DNA from: Sphingomonadaceae bacterium
Lineage (GTDB): Bacteria > Pseudomonadota > Alphaproteobacteria > Sphingomonadales > Sphingomonadaceae
Reading direction: 5' to 3'
Length of the DNA: 64,000 bases
NCBI GenBank assembly: GCA_947454135.1
Contig: CANGJI010000004.1
Location: 26,858-90,857 of the forward strand
Part shown: positions 36,215-45,795 of the stretch, piece by piece
Numbering within the stretch: the first letter of the stretch is position 1
Layout: each line of letters opens with the position of its first letter
Program-made: the position numbers and the translations under genes
Notes under the pieces: model-generated
What the model was told of the DNA's origin: nothing
Database searches by the model: none
What the model saw: the letters and a program-made list of their open reading frames with translations, nothing else

Positions 36215-36595
36215 CAATCGAAACACTTTCCGTGTGTCTTGGGTTGGCAAGTTCGTTGGCGGATCTTGCGCCGCTTCACGGGGATTTGTGCTTGGGAGGC
36301 GCACTAGCATTCGTTTTATTCAGGGCGAGATCTGGCCCGTTCGATGTACTGCCTCCAGAATGTATGCCCTTTTCTATCGAGCATTGCAGTGCGCCTCGTC
36401 AATGCTTTTTTTGCTGCACTTGCACAAACTCAGAGACGAACTCCTGTTGCGCACAAGGAACTTTGTTTGCGGCGCGATAATCGCGGAAAATCAGACTGCT
36501 GCCCTCAGGTTGAAACAGGCGCGGCCATCGCCGGTGTCAGAATAGCATCGCTATTGCAGCATTGCGGTTATCAAAGATTGACCGATGGCATCCGG
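36215..36595 (-). promoter_or_regulatory. Intergenic region with candidate promoter for the minus-strand exopolysaccharide block
   Basis: No gene is recognised here. On the minus strand TTGACG (36402-36397) and GATAGA (36378-36373) are spaced by 18 bases and would start a transcript about 150 bases before the WecB/TagA/CpsF gene. The T-run at 36404-36412 lies just upstream of the -35 box. Towards 36579-36598 a weak hairpin (TGACCG / CGGTCA) overlaps the stop of the tailspike-like gene and could end its message. Confidence 0.35.
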
Positions 36596-38263
36596 TCATT
36601 GCCGGTACCAGTTCGTGCCGTCGCAGATCAGCGAGAGCGTACCTCCAGCAGTCGAGGTGTAGCTCGAGCCAATCAGGAGGTTATTGCCCGACGTGACGAC
36701 ACAGCCTGCCGACACAAACTGCAGCGTGACACGGCGCTGCGTGCACGAGGCCGCGATTGATGTGATCGCGGTTGTGCCGGTGATCTGGATCAGATCAAGG
36801 TTCGCAGGCAACGTAATGGCATTGCTACTGCCGAGCGATGCGATGGCCGTCTCGGCTGTCACGTTGCTCGCATAGCGATTGGCGGCTCCGACGTTGGCAA
36901 TCGCTATGCCGGAACGAGATTGGGCAGCCGGCATGGCATTGTTGGTGATGACATTGTTCGTGCTGCCGGCTCCCTCGGCGTAGTGCCTGCTCACGGTGAA
37001 CAGGCCTGCGGTCCGCCCGGGATAGGGGAACGTCGGTGGACTGCGATAGGTGCCCGCCGCGAAGCCCTGCGCATCGTCATACATGCCGCACCCGGTGGTC
37101 ACCATGAACTGGCAGTTGTCGATGTGCACGTTGGCAAAGGCAGCCGATGCGGCTCCGGCCGTGTTGGCAACGCCGTTGTTACGGATCGAGATGCCCGAAA
37201 ACACGCAATGCGTCGCGCCGAACGCATAGATGCCGCTTGCGGCATTACCCCAGATCGTACCGCCGACGATCGAGATGCCCTTGATGCCGGAGCCGATATA
37301 GACGCCGCGTCCGAGATTGGTTTCAGCCTCGCATCCGACCAGCATCGATGATCCCGAGATCATGTGAAAGCCATGGTTGTTGGCCGCATCCTCGATACCA
37401 TTGCCCCAGCTGTGGCAATTGACCATCTTCTGGCCGGACGATGCGATCAGGATCCCCGACTTGCCGCTCTGGCCGACGTTGACATCGGTAAACTGGCAGT
37501 CCGTTGTCGCGTTGGCACCCGAGATATTGATCCCGTAGCCGCGACAGTAGCGCACATCGACCGAGCGCAGACGCGAATTGATCGCGGTTGCAGCGTTGCC
37601 GAGAACGATGCCATCGCCACTCGCATCGGCGACGAAGACGCGGTCGACCATCACCGACGCACCATTGACGCGCAGGCATTCAAGGCCGCCCGGATTATTG
37701 TCGCGATTGCCGTTGAGACTGAGGCTTTCGACCGATGAAAATTGCCCCTGCACGTCGAGCAGGAAGGTGTTGGCCCCGTTCTTGAGGTACAGGATCGTGG
37801 AGTAGGCACCGGCCCCGACGATCCGCACCTTGATCCCCGAGGGGATGACATGACCGCCCCTGGTGATGGCGCGGCCTGGCGGAAGTTGCAGGGTGAACGA
37901 CGCGGACGGGGAGAAGCTGCCCGAGATCGCGACCAGCGAAGAGATCGCCGCGTTGATCGCGTCGGTATCGTCGGTCACGCCGTCGAATTTCGCACCGAAC
38001 ATGCGCGGGTTGATCTTCAGTTCGGCGATTTCCCACCAAGCCCCGTCAGCGCTCTGGAACTTGCCGGCGTGCGATGGCTGGGTGCCCGCACGTCGATAGA
38101 GAGCGCCGCCAAGGTCTCCTGCAACCTGGAAACCCGAGGTGCGGACATAGTCGATGTCAGCCGAAAGCGCCGTCGTGGCTGCTGCGGCAGTGGTCTTCGT
38201 GAGCGCCATGGTCGCCTGGCTGGCCCGGGTCGCCAGCATCCGGGCAAAATTGTCGGTCGGCAT
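36596..38263 (-). CDS. Phage tailspike-like right-handed beta-helix protein
   Basis: The 555-residue product has a short N-terminal helical part (residues 1-70), then a pectate-lyase-3 (tailspike) opening (NPRMFGAKFDGVTDDTDAINAAI, about 84-106, written here as the pattern FGAxxDGxTDDTxAI), about a dozen beta-helix turns with parallel-beta repeats (110-430), and a C-terminal module ending LSLICDGTNWYRQ, which is common at the ends of phage tail fibre and spike proteins. No signal peptide is visible. Such folds bind or cut polysaccharide. GGGAG precedes the ATG. It follows a small phage-like gene by three bases and lies beside the exopolysaccharide genes; no capsid, terminase or integrase is near. 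Confidence 0.8.
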   Translation of the reverse strand: MPTDNFARMLATRASQATMALTKTTAAAATTALSADIDYVRTSGFQVAGDLGGALYRRAGTQPSHAGKFQSADGAWWEIAELKINPRMFGAKFDGVTDDTDAINAAISSLVAISGSFSPSASFTLQLPPGRAITRGGHVIPSGIKVRIVGAGAYSTILYLKNGANTFLLDVQGQFSSVESLSLNGNRDNNPGGLECLRVNGASVMVDRVFVADASGDGIVLGNAATAINSRLRSVDVRYCRGYGINISGANATTDCQFTDVNVGQSGKSGILIASSGQKMVNCHSWGNGIEDAANNHGFHMISGSSMLVGCEAETNLGRGVYIGSGIKGISIVGGTIWGNAASGIYAFGATHCVFSGISIRNNGVANTAGAASAAFANVHIDNCQFMVTTGCGMYDDAQGFAAGTYRSPPTFPYPGRTAGLFTVSRHYAEGAGSTNNVITNNAMPAAQSRSGIAIANVGAANRYASNVTAETAIASLGSSNAITLPANLDLIQITGTTAITSIAASCTQRRVTLQFVSAGCVVTSGNNLLIGSSYTSTAGGTLSLICDGTNWYRQ

Positions 38264-38266
38264 GGC

Positions 38267-38632
38267 TCAGCTCCCTGCACGGACGAAGAGGGTAGAACCG
38301 GCGCCCTGCCGCGCCCTGAGGTAGCAGTTGCCGGGCAGCCGATACCGCCCGGCGGCGGCCACGGCGGTCACCCCGAGGCCATTGCGATCCCATGCGTTGC
38401 AGTCGTTGAATGCAGCCCCGTCGAAGCTGTCCTGAAACACATAGGGCGTCGTCGGCGTGCCGATGACCTGGATTTCGACGTCGGGATAGACGCAGGCGTT
38501 GAAACTCGCGGTAGGAACCCAGGCGACGGGCATAACCATGGGCAATGCGGTCACTTCGGCCACGGTATCATCGCCGATATCCATCAACCGCTTCTGGCGG
38601 TTGCCGACAGTGGTGTAATTCACGTCAGGCAT
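38267..38632 (-). CDS. Small phage-structural-like protein upstream of the tailspike-like gene
   Basis: A 121-residue protein with no signal peptide; its end (AGRYRLPGNCYLRARQGAGSTLFVRAGS) resembles in pattern the C-terminal segments of small phage tail or neck proteins encoded beside fibres (shown here only as the motif YLRxRQGAGSTxFVRAG). AAAGGAG lies six bases before ATG 38632; a second ATG three bases earlier is also in frame. It is cotranscribed with the tailspike-like gene, three bases downstream, from the promoter at about 38750. Function is inferred from pattern and context; it could be an adaptor for the spike. Confidence 0.6.
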   Translation of the reverse strand: MPDVNYTTVGNRQKRLMDIGDDTVAEVTALPMVMPVAWVPTASFNACVYPDVEIQVIGTPTTPYVFQDSFDGAAFNDCNAWDRNGLGVTAVAAAGRYRLPGNCYLRARQGAGSTLFVRAGS

Positions 38633-38744
38633 CATGGGCTCCTTTGTCGGTGTGCAGGCTCGGTTCAGCGGAAGATGTCCGGGCCTCCGCAACCGCTGCA
38701 GCGCGACAGCGACCGTGCAGCGAGATTCGCGGCGAGAGGAGCAT

Positions 38745-38773
38745 TGTGTACCATTTATGTTCTATATTGTCAA
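38745..38773 (-). promoter_or_regulatory. Candidate promoter of the tailspike-like module
   Basis: On the minus strand a perfect TTGACA (38773-38768) is followed after 17 bases by TACACA (38750-38745), in an AT-rich island unlike the surrounding DNA. An AACC-TATAT-GGTT dyad at 38781-38793 lies directly upstream of the -35 box and could bind a regulator. The transcript would have a leader of about 100 bases. Confidence 0.5.
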
Positions 38774-38883
38774 GTTTAATAACCTATATGGTTTCTGTCC
38801 TACGCCAGAAATACCCCAAGCGCTCAGAACGCTTGAGAACCAAACTGGAGAAGCGGAGCGTTGAGCTTGGCATGAAACACCAA

Positions 38884-38917
38884 GCGCAGCCTGTCATGCC
38901 CAGTGGGCATGCTGCGC
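38884..38917 (-). terminator. Hairpin downstream of lptA (probable terminator)
   Basis: GCGCAGC (38884-38890) pairs with GCTGCGC (38911-38917), and inside it ATGCCC pairs with GGGCAT around AGT, with a five-base bulge on one side. It lies 50 bases after the lptA stop and separates lptCA from the tailspike-like module. The T-run after it on the minus strand is poor (TTGGTGTTT). Confidence 0.5.
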
Positions 38918-38966
38918 TGTTTTCGGTCTCGAAAGGGCGGCGCGCATCAGAATGACGCGCTCCCGC

Positions 38967-39554
38967 CTATTGTTTGGGAACGCTGAAGCTTCCACTCACG
39001 CGGCCGGCGCCGCGCTGGACCGCGTTGCCGCTGCCCTGGCCAGCCATAGGCGAAGCCGCGCCGAAGGACCGGCCGTCGATATTCGAGACACCGGTATTGA
39101 GATCGATGACCAAGCGCCCGCCATTAAGCGTGTCAGTCCCGCGGCGCAGCGCGACGTTGCCAGCCATCGTGATGATCTTGCGGTCAAAGTCATAAACCGC
39201 CACTTCGCCACTCGCGCGTTCATTGCCGCGCGTGACGACCACATCCCCCATCGCGTCAATCCGCTGGATCTGCAGAGTGCCGACATCGGTATAGGCCATG
39301 GTCGTGCGGGCCGCCCGCATGGTGAGGTCTGCCTGCGTAATCTCGACATTGCCCGACAGAACCACCCGATTCTGCTTGTCCATGAGCTCGATGCGATCCG
39401 CGCCGAAATTGACCGGAGCCTTGCTGTTATGCGCCGCGATCGCCTGCGCGCCGAGGTGCTGCGCACCCGCGACGAGGGCCGCGCTGGCCGCAAAACCAAT
39501 CGCGAGGGATCGCATGGGCCGTGCGGCCTTCAAGGCTTCGGTCAGCGTCGTCAT
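38967..39554 (-). CDS. lptA: LPS export periplasmic protein LptA
   Basis: A 195-residue protein with a signal peptide (cleavage near AQA, residues 35-37) and an OstA-like beta-jellyroll domain (about 45-150; ADRIELMDKQNRVVLSGNV at its start). LptA forms the periplasmic bridge carrying lipopolysaccharide from LptC to LptD. The ATG overlaps the lptC stop by four bases. The C-terminal tail after residue 155 is Gly/Ser-rich. In many alphaproteobacteria lptB and rpoN follow; here a hairpin and the tailspike-like module come instead. Confidence 0.92.
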   Translation of the reverse strand: MTTLTEALKAARPMRSLAIGFAASAALVAGAQHLGAQAIAAHNSKAPVNFGADRIELMDKQNRVVLSGNVEITQADLTMRAARTTMAYTDVGTLQIQRIDAMGDVVVTRGNERASGEVAVYDFDRKIITMAGNVALRRGTDTLNGGRLVIDLNTGVSNIDGRSFGAASPMAGQGSGNAVQRGAGRVSGSFSVPKQ

Positions 39555-40195
39555 GGCATCTTCAGCTTGCCGGGCTCCATGGTCAGGCGCGCATGACCGT
39601 CGAGCGTGATGGTCCTCGTTTCGAGGTCTGCGCTTATCCTGTCGGCGGAGAAAGTGCCAGCGGGAATGCGTCCTTCGGCTCGCCCCTGGCTGACCAGGCG
39701 GCGCTTTCCGATGTCGATATCAGCACCGCCTGTGACCATCCGATAGCCGTCGGAGGTCTCGAAGTTGACCGGCGTCGGCACGTCGATCTTCTGCTTGGCG
39801 AAATCGTAGACGCCTGCCCCGGTGGTCAGGCTCGCCGGGCCATTGTTCAGCATGACCCGCGCCGTGATGTCGCGCATGTCCACTTCGTCGCGTTTCTCGG
39901 AATGCTGAACCGCGCTTCCCGCAGTGACCGAGAAGTTGCGCCCCGTATCATCCTGCCCGCGATACATGGCGCTGACGACGCGCAGCCGGTCATTCACGAT
40001 CGCCACCTTGTTGCGATCAAGCAGAAAGCTGATGTCCCCGCGCGGCGAAAACGGCGCAATCACAAGCACCGCGAGCAGCGCGCCGATCATGGCAGGCAGG
40101 CCAACCGCCACAAATCGCACCATCCGGTCATGAAAACCGCCGGGCGCTGCGAACTGCTGCCGCCGACCGCGCAGATTGTCAGCCTTCAGCGTCAT
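39551..40195 (-). CDS. lptC: LPS export protein LptC
   Basis: A 214-residue inner-membrane protein with one N-terminal membrane segment (about residues 26-48) and a periplasmic LptC jellyroll (60-205). It links the LptBFG transporter to LptA. The stop overlaps the lptA start (ATGA), so the two are coupled. It lies 36 bases downstream of the ribonuclease D gene on the same strand, a neighbourhood typical of the order. Confidence 0.92.
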   Translation of the reverse strand: MTLKADNLRGRRQQFAAPGGFHDRMVRFVAVGLPAMIGALLAVLVIAPFSPRGDISFLLDRNKVAIVNDRLRVVSAMYRGQDDTGRNFSVTAGSAVQHSEKRDEVDMRDITARVMLNNGPASLTTGAGVYDFAKQKIDVPTPVNFETSDGYRMVTGGADIDIGKRRLVSQGRAEGRIPAGTFSADRISADLETRTITLDGHARLTMEPGKLKMP

Positions 40196-40231
40196 GGTGC
40201 GATGTTTCCGGCGTCCATTCCCTGCCAGCCC

Positions 40232-40849
40232 TTATTCGTGGCTGAAAATGTCGCGGTCGGCCCAGCCAGCAATGTCGAGAAGGGCACGCGTGGGGAGAAA
40301 ATCGAAACAGGCCTGCGCGATTTCGGTGCGGCCTTCGCGTGCGAGGCGTTCGACGAAGATAGCGTGCATCGCATGGAGATAGCGCACATCCGAAGCGGCG
40401 TAGTCCTGCTGCGCATCGCTCAGCGTCGGCGCGCCCCAGTCGCTCGATTGCTGCTGCTTGGATATTTCCTTGCCCAGCAGTTCGCGCACCAGTTCCTTGA
40501 GGCCATGGCGATCGGTGTAGGTGCGCACCAGCTTCGAGGCGATCTTGGTGCAGAACACGGGTGCAGCCATGACCTTGAGGTAGTGCTGGATCGCCGCCAG
40601 ATCGAAGCGCGCGAAGTGGTAGAGCTTCAAGCGCGTGGGATCGGCCAGCACAGCGCGCAGGTTTGGCGCGGCATAGTCGCTCCCCGCGGCAAACCGGACG
40701 AGATGCTCGTCCCCATGCCCATCGGATATCTGCAGCAGACAGAGCCGGTCGCGCGTGGTGACAAGCCCCATCGTTTCGGTATCGACAGCAACCGGACCCG
40801 GGGCGAGTACGCCCTCAGGCAGGTCCTCTTCATATAGGTAAACAGCCAT
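40232..40849 (-). CDS. rnd: Short ribonuclease D-type 3'-5' exonuclease
   Basis: The 205-residue product is a DEDDy exonuclease: VAVDTETMG (Exo I), the YHFARFDLAAI segment (Exo II) and YAASDVRYLHAM (Exo III with its Tyr) are all present. It lacks the HRDC domains of E. coli RNase D (about 375 residues), as is normal for the short alphaproteobacterial form. Expected activity is trimming of structured RNA ends. It is the first gene of the rnd-lptC-lptA string; ugd lies 63 bases upstream on the same strand. Confidence 0.9.
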   Translation of the reverse strand: MAVYLYEEDLPEGVLAPGPVAVDTETMGLVTTRDRLCLLQISDGHGDEHLVRFAAGSDYAAPNLRAVLADPTRLKLYHFARFDLAAIQHYLKVMAAPVFCTKIASKLVRTYTDRHGLKELVRELLGKEISKQQQSSDWGAPTLSDAQQDYAASDVRYLHAMHAIFVERLAREGRTEIAQACFDFLPTRALLDIAGWADRDIFSHE

Positions 40850-40912
40850 GCGTCCCGCTTAGGCTTTCACTGCGGTGGCGGCAAGCAGGGGAATCGTACG
40901 GTCCGGCCAGCC

Positions 40913-42229
40913 TTACTTCCGTCCGACGCTGCTATAGTGCCATCCGGCGGCGCGCACCTCGGCAGGGTCGTAGACGTTGCGCAAGTCCACCAGCACCCGG
41001 CTGTTCACGAGCTGTCCGACCCGCTCAAGGTCGATGCCGCGGAATGCGTCCCATTCTGTGACAAGCACCACCGCATCAGCACCGGTCACCGCCTCGTAAG
41101 CGCTTTTCACCATGGTGACCTCGGGCATCAGCGGCGCGGCGGCCTCCATGCCCTCCGGATCGTAGGCCACGAGCTCAGCTCCCACGTCGAGGAGGGCCTG
41201 GACGATGGCAATCGAGGGCGCATCGCGCATGTCGTCGGTGTTGGGCTTGAACGTCAGACCCAGCAGCGCGATCTTCTTGCCACGTGGTTCGCCGCCACCC
41301 GCTTCGGCGATGGCCTCGATCACCTTGCGTCCCATCGCGCGCTTGCGGCTGTCGTTCACGCGGACCACCGCCTCGACGATGCGCACCGGGCTGGCGTAGT
41401 CCTCCGCGGTCTTGAGCAGAGCGAGCGTATCCTTGGGGAAACAGCTGCCGCCATATCCAGGACCAGCATGCAGGAACTTGGAACCGATACGGTTATCAAG
41501 CCCGATCCCGCGTGCCACGTCCTGCACATCGGCACCGACCTTCTCGCACAGGTCTGCCATCTCGTTGATGAACGTGATCTTGGTCGCAAGAAACGCATTG
41601 GCCGCGTACTTGATCAGTTCGGAACTCCGGCGTCCGGTGAACAACAGCGGCGCCTTGTTGAGGAACAGTGGGCGATAGACCTCGGTCATCACACCGCGTT
41701 CCCATTCACCTTCGGCACCCACGACAATTCGGTCCGGCCGCTTGAAGTCGCCGATAGCGGCGCCCTCACGCAGGAATTCGGGATTGGAGACCACGGCGAA
41801 CTGCAGGCCCGGTGCGCCATCGCGAATGATTCGCTCCACCTCGTCGCCCGTCCCGACCGGCACGGTCGATTTGGTCACGATCACCGCCGGATTGCTGAGG
41901 TTCTCGGCGATTTCCTGCGCCACGGCGTAGACATAGGAAAGGTCTGCATGCCCATCGCCGCGCCGCGACGGCGTGCCGACGGCGATGAAGATCGCCTGCG
42001 CATCCTTGATCGAACTTGCGAGGTCCGTCGAAAACGAAAGTCGGCCAGCCCGGACGTTGCTGTCGACCAGTTCGGCAAGTCCAGGCTCGTAGATCGGCAT
42101 GATACCGGCATGCAGCCGCTCGATCTTGCTCGCATCCTTGTCGATGCAAACAACGTCGTGGCCGAAATCTGCAAAGCAGGCACCCGAAACAAGTCCGACG
42201 TAGCCGGAGCCCACCATTGCGATCTTCAT
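40913..42229 (-). CDS. ugd: UDP-glucose 6-dehydrogenase
   Basis: A 438-residue enzyme oxidising UDP-glucose to UDP-glucuronate with two NAD+. The N-terminal NAD motif is [14 protein letters not shown] (7-20), the catalytic cysteine is C263 in [13 protein letters not shown], and the [15 protein letters not shown] segment marks the C-terminal domain. GGGGA precedes the ATG at 42229. It completes the route GalU to Ugd and so can provide glucuronate for the nearby exopolysaccharide or for lipid modification. It is divergent from ung. Confidence 0.95.
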   Translation of the reverse strand: MKIAMVGSGYVGLVSGACFADFGHDVVCIDKDASKIERLHAGIMPIYEPGLAELVDSNVRAGRLSFSTDLASSIKDAQAIFIAVGTPSRRGDGHADLSYVYAVAQEIAENLSNPAVIVTKSTVPVGTGDEVERIIRDGAPGLQFAVVSNPEFLREGAAIGDFKRPDRIVVGAEGEWERGVMTEVYRPLFLNKAPLLFTGRRSSELIKYAANAFLATKITFINEMADLCEKVGADVQDVARGIGLDNRIGSKFLHAGPGYGGSCFPKDTLALLKTAEDYASPVRIVEAVVRVNDSRKRAMGRKVIEAIAEAGGGEPRGKKIALLGLTFKPNTDDMRDAPSIAIVQALLDVGAELVAYDPEGMEAAAPLMPEVTMVKSAYEAVTGADAVVLVTEWDAFRGIDLERVGQLVNSRVLVDLRNVYDPAEVRAAGWHYSSVGRK

Positions 42230-42342
42230 ATTGGAATCCCCAAGCGCACAACCAAAGGTCGAGAGCGGCGGATAGCAAGCGGAGCCGTCCCCATGCAAAT
42301 GGTATTCCCGCAGTGCAGCAAAACGTTTACACCAAGTTGGTC

Positions 42343-43032
42343 ATGACCAATACTGCGATCCCTGAATTCTGGCGTCCGGCGCTTGAAGACGTGCTGTCCA
42401 GCCCGCCTCTTCGTGCGCTCGGAGGTTATCTGCGCACCGAGGAAGCTGCCGGAAAGCAGATCTACCCGCCCGCCGGGAGCCGCCTTGCTGCGCTTGCACT
42501 GACACCGCTACCGGCCGTTCGCGTCGTGATACTCGGGCAGGACCCCTATCACGGCCCAGGGCAGGCGCATGGCCTTGCCTTCTCGGTCCCGCACGGTGTG
42601 GCCGTTCCGCCAAGTCTGCTCAACATCTTCAAGGAACTGCAAGCCGATCTCGGCCTGCCCCGCCCCGCACACGGACATCTTGAAAGCTGGGCAAGACGCG
42701 GCGTGCTGCTGCTCAACACCGTACTTACCGTCGAGGCCGGGCAAGCTGGCTCTCATCAGGGCAAGGGCTGGGAACTGTTCACCGACGCCGCGATCCGCGC
42801 CGTCGCAGAGCGAACCGCGCCGTGCGTCTATCTCCTCTGGGGCAGCCATGCGCGCAGCAAGGCCCCGCTGATCCGCCAGGCAAGCGCAGGTCCGCACCTG
42901 ATTCTCGAAGCCCCGCATCCCAGCCCGCTTTCAGCCCATCGCGGGTTCCTCGGCTGCCGCCATTTCAGCCAGGCCAATGCCTTTCTCGAACAGCAGGGCG
43001 CCGCAGCAATCGACTGGCGGCTGCCGGACTAG
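42343..43032 (+). CDS. ung: Uracil-DNA glycosylase
   Basis: A 229-residue family 1 glycosylase that removes uracil from DNA. The catalytic Asp is D67 in [17 protein letters not shown], and the leucine-loop motif [11 protein letters not shown] is near the end. The ATG at 42343 is chosen; the frame extends upstream to 42217 through sequence shared with the ugd promoter region. The stop overlaps the convergent corA stop by four bases. Confidence 0.95.
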   Translation: MTNTAIPEFWRPALEDVLSSPPLRALGGYLRTEEAAGKQIYPPAGSRLAALALTPLPAVRVVILGQDPYHGPGQAHGLAFSVPHGVAVPPSLLNIFKELQADLGLPRPAHGHLESWARRGVLLLNTVLTVEAGQAGSHQGKGWELFTDAAIRAVAERTAPCVYLLWGSHARSKAPLIRQASAGPHLILEAPHPSPLSAHRGFLGCRHFSQANAFLEQQGAAAIDWRLPD

Positions 43033-44012
43033 AGCCAGCCGATTCGGCGGAACCGCCAGAGCAATCCGCCACAGATCACCGTGATCAGGCCCCAGACCAT
43101 GGGGTAGCCCCAGCGCCAGTGCAGCTCGGGAATATTGTCGAAGTTCATCCCGTAGATGCCGGCAATCGCCGTCGGCACCGCCAAGATTGCCGCCCATGCG
43201 GCAAGCTGGCGGGTGATCACGCCCTGCCGGTGCTGCTCGAGCAGGCCCGCAGTCTCGACCGTGGCCGCCAGCGTTTCCTTCAGGCTCTGCATGCGCGCCA
43301 TGGCTCGCCGCACGTGATCGAGCACGTCGCGGAACCAGATCCGGGCCGATGGGTCGATCACCGGCAGGTCCGCCTCGGCAAGCCGCAGCGTCAGTTCTTC
43401 CATCGGCCCGATGATCCGCTCGAACCGGCGCAGTTCGCGGCGGAGGCGGAAGATGCGCCTGATCGTCACCGGATCGGGAAACCGGTCGATCGCCGCTTCC
43501 TCGATCGCGTGCGCCACTTCCTCGAACTGGTCGGCGATCGGCAGATAGCCATCGACGATGAAATCGAGCACCGCGTGGAGAACGTAGTCCGTCCCCTCAG
43601 CGAGATGCTCGGCATCGGCCTCAAGTGCGCGGCGCAAATCCGCATGCGCGCGCGCCGAACCGATGCGGACTGTCACGATGAACCGCGAATCCAGGAAGAT
43701 CGCGGTCTGCCCGTAGGTTATGCTGTCCCCGCCCGGCTGCATCATCGCCGTGCGCGCCACCACGAAAAGCTGCCGGCCATAGATATCGACCTTGGGCAGC
43801 TGGCGGGGGTTGAGCGCGTCCTCGATCGCCAGCGGATGCAGACCAAACTGGCGCGCGACGCAGTCCATTTCCTCGGCGGTCGGATCGGCCAGCCCGATCC
43901 AATCGAAGCATCCGCGCGGCAGCGCTGCCTCGGGCACGGGATGTCCCGTCAGCGCAAGTGCAGACGGATGGGCCTTCCCCTCTGTGTAGCGGCGCGCGGC
44001 GATGATCGGCAT
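43029..44012 (-). CDS. corA: CorA-type magnesium/divalent cation transporter
   Basis: A 327-residue inner-membrane channel with a large cytoplasmic N-terminal domain, a long stalk helix (about 200-265) and two C-terminal membrane helices; the signature YGMNF lies between them at about residue 288, followed by the acidic loop NIPEL. It takes up Mg2+ and possibly Co2+ or Ni2+. AAGGGG stands just before ATG 44012; the open frame to 44084 lacks support. It is convergent with ung and divergent from the monooxygenase gene. A ZntB-type Zn exporter is a less likely alternative, given the GMN motif and length. Confidence 0.9.
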   Translation of the reverse strand: MPIIAARRYTEGKAHPSALALTGHPVPEAALPRGCFDWIGLADPTAEEMDCVARQFGLHPLAIEDALNPRQLPKVDIYGRQLFVVARTAMMQPGGDSITYGQTAIFLDSRFIVTVRIGSARAHADLRRALEADAEHLAEGTDYVLHAVLDFIVDGYLPIADQFEEVAHAIEEAAIDRFPDPVTIRRIFRLRRELRRFERIIGPMEELTLRLAEADLPVIDPSARIWFRDVLDHVRRAMARMQSLKETLAATVETAGLLEQHRQGVITRQLAAWAAILAVPTAIAGIYGMNFDNIPELHWRWGYPMVWGLITVICGGLLWRFRRIGWL

Positions 44013-44132
44013 GGTCCCCTTCTGTCGCCGCGCCCTGCAAAGCGCAATCATCCGGTTTAATCGAGCGTTGAAACATACTGGCAATCATTCCCCCGGCTGC
44101 TATCATGCGTGTCAATAACTGCGGAGGACAGC

Positions 44133-45659
44133 ATGGGTTTCGAGGGCACGCGGCGCACCGGGCAGCCGGATATCGACGTCGCGATCATCGGTGCGGGCCT
44201 ATCGGGCATCGGCATGGCCGCGCACATGCAGATGATCTGCCCTGATCGCACTTACGCCCTGTTCGAACGCCGCCCCCAGCTTGGCGGCACATGGGACCTG
44301 TTCCGCTACCCCGGCGTCCGCTCGGACAGCGACATGCACACGCTCGGCTTCATCTTCGAGCCGTGGAAGCACGAGAAGTCGATCGCCGATGGCCCCGCGA
44401 TCCTCGAATATCTCAACCGCATCGTCGATGAGCGCCGGATCCGCGAGCACATCCGGTTCGAGACCAAGGTCGTCTCCGCCAACTGGGAAAGCGAGAATGC
44501 GTGGTGGGTCATCACCACCGAGGCCGAGGACGGCCAGCGCAGCCGCACCACTGCGCGGTTCCTCTATCTCGGCTCGGGCTACTACGATTACGACACGCCC
44601 TACGATCCTGCGATCCCCGGCCGTGAGGAATTTGCCGGCAAGATCATCCATCCGCAGTTCTGGCCGGAAGACTACGACTACACCGGCAAGCGCGTCGTCG
44701 TGATCGGCTCCGGCGCGACGGCTGTCACCATCGTTCCGGCGATGGCGCAGAAGGCGGCGCACGTCACCATGCTCCAGCGCACGCCGACGTGGTACGCGAT
44801 CCGCCCTGCGCGCGATGCCATTGCCAACACGCTGCGCAAGTTCCTGCCGGAAAAGCTCGCCTACCGGATCACGCGCTTCAAGAACGTGACGATGCAGAGC
44901 ATCGTGTTCAAGCGCGCGCGCAACGAACCCCAGAAGGTCAAGGACTTCCTCACGAAGAAGCTGCAGGAAGCGCTCGGCCCCAAGTACGATCCGGCAACCT
45001 TCACCCCGCCCTACAATCCGTGGGAACAGCGCCTGTGCCTCGTGCCCGATGGCGACCTGTTCAAGGCGATGAACGCCGGCAAGGCCGACATCGTGACGGA
45101 CCACATCGAGCGGATCGACGCCAAGGGCATCCAGCTCAAGTCCGGCAAGCGTCTGGACTGCGACGTGATCGTCACCGCCACCGGGCTCGCGCTCGCCATG
45201 GCCGGCAAGATCGCGCTCGGCATAGACGGCCAGCCGGTGCGGATGAACGAGCGCTGGTACTACAAGGGCTGCATGTATTCGAACCTGCCCAACCTCGCGC
45301 AGGTCTTCGGCTACCTCAACGCCTCGTGGACGTTGCGCGCGGACATCGACGCGGATTACGTCTGCCGCCTGCTCAACCACATGAAAGCCGTCGGCGCGGA
45401 CAGCGCGACGCCGGTGCTGACCGACGAAAGCACGCTGACGCCCGACACCCCGCTCGACCTGTCTTCCGGCTACATCCAGCGCGGCCTGGCGATCCAGCCC
45501 AAGAACGCCAAGGAAATGCCGTGGCGGCTCAACCAGGACTATGTCTGGGACCGCAAGTACATGAAGGAAAACCCGCTCGACGACGGGATCATGCACTTCG
45601 GCAAGGCAAATGGCGCAACTGTGGCGACGGCTGGGGAAGTGGTCGAACCGGCGGAGTAG
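44133..45659 (+). CDS. FAD-dependent Baeyer-Villiger-type monooxygenase
   Basis: A 508-residue flavoprotein with FAD motif IIGAGLSGIG (18-27), second Rossmann motif IGSGATAVT (191-199) for NADPH, the GGTWDLFRYPGVRSDSD segment (51-67), and the fingerprint FAGKIIHPQFWP (167-178), which fits FxGxxxHxxxWP of type I Baeyer-Villiger monooxygenases. It inserts oxygen next to a ketone or oxidises a soft heteroatom. GGAGGA lies four bases before ATG 44133. It is alone, with no regulator or lactonase nearby, so the substrate is open; cyclic ketones from terpenoid or steroid breakdown are possible. The protein is shorter than phenylacetone monooxygenase (about 540). Confidence 0.9.
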   Translation: MGFEGTRRTGQPDIDVAIIGAGLSGIGMAAHMQMICPDRTYALFERRPQLGGTWDLFRYPGVRSDSDMHTLGFIFEPWKHEKSIADGPAILEYLNRIVDERRIREHIRFETKVVSANWESENAWWVITTEAEDGQRSRTTARFLYLGSGYYDYDTPYDPAIPGREEFAGKIIHPQFWPEDYDYTGKRVVVIGSGATAVTIVPAMAQKAAHVTMLQRTPTWYAIRPARDAIANTLRKFLPEKLAYRITRFKNVTMQSIVFKRARNEPQKVKDFLTKKLQEALGPKYDPATFTPPYNPWEQRLCLVPDGDLFKAMNAGKADIVTDHIERIDAKGIQLKSGKRLDCDVIVTATGLALAMAGKIALGIDGQPVRMNERWYYKGCMYSNLPNLAQVFGYLNASWTLRADIDADYVCRLLNHMKAVGADSATPVLTDESTLTPDTPLDLSSGYIQRGLAIQPKNAKEMPWRLNQDYVWDRKYMKENPLDDGIMHFGKANGATVATAGEVVEPAE

Positions 45660-45795
45660 GCGCACGCCTTTGCGATAGCCTTCGTCATGCCCGCGCCCGC
45701 TGTGGCGCGTGAGAGGCGAGCCGGTCTCGCTTGGTGCAACGCATTCCCCTCAAAGCCCCATTGCGCCCCTCCCGCATTGCGCTATCGCTGCGCGC

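Noticed and set aside
36596..38632. An intact prophage
   Set aside because: Only two structural-like genes are present; no integrase, terminase, capsid, lysis or attachment-site duplication is seen.
39521..42346. Two long plus-strand frames across lptC, ribonuclease D and ugd
   Set aside because: They are antisense to well-identified genes and show no domain of their own.
44199..45665. Open frame of about 488 codons antisense to the Baeyer-Villiger-type monooxygenase
   Set aside because: The sense protein has all family motifs; the antisense product is the usual Arg/Val/Gly-rich shadow.
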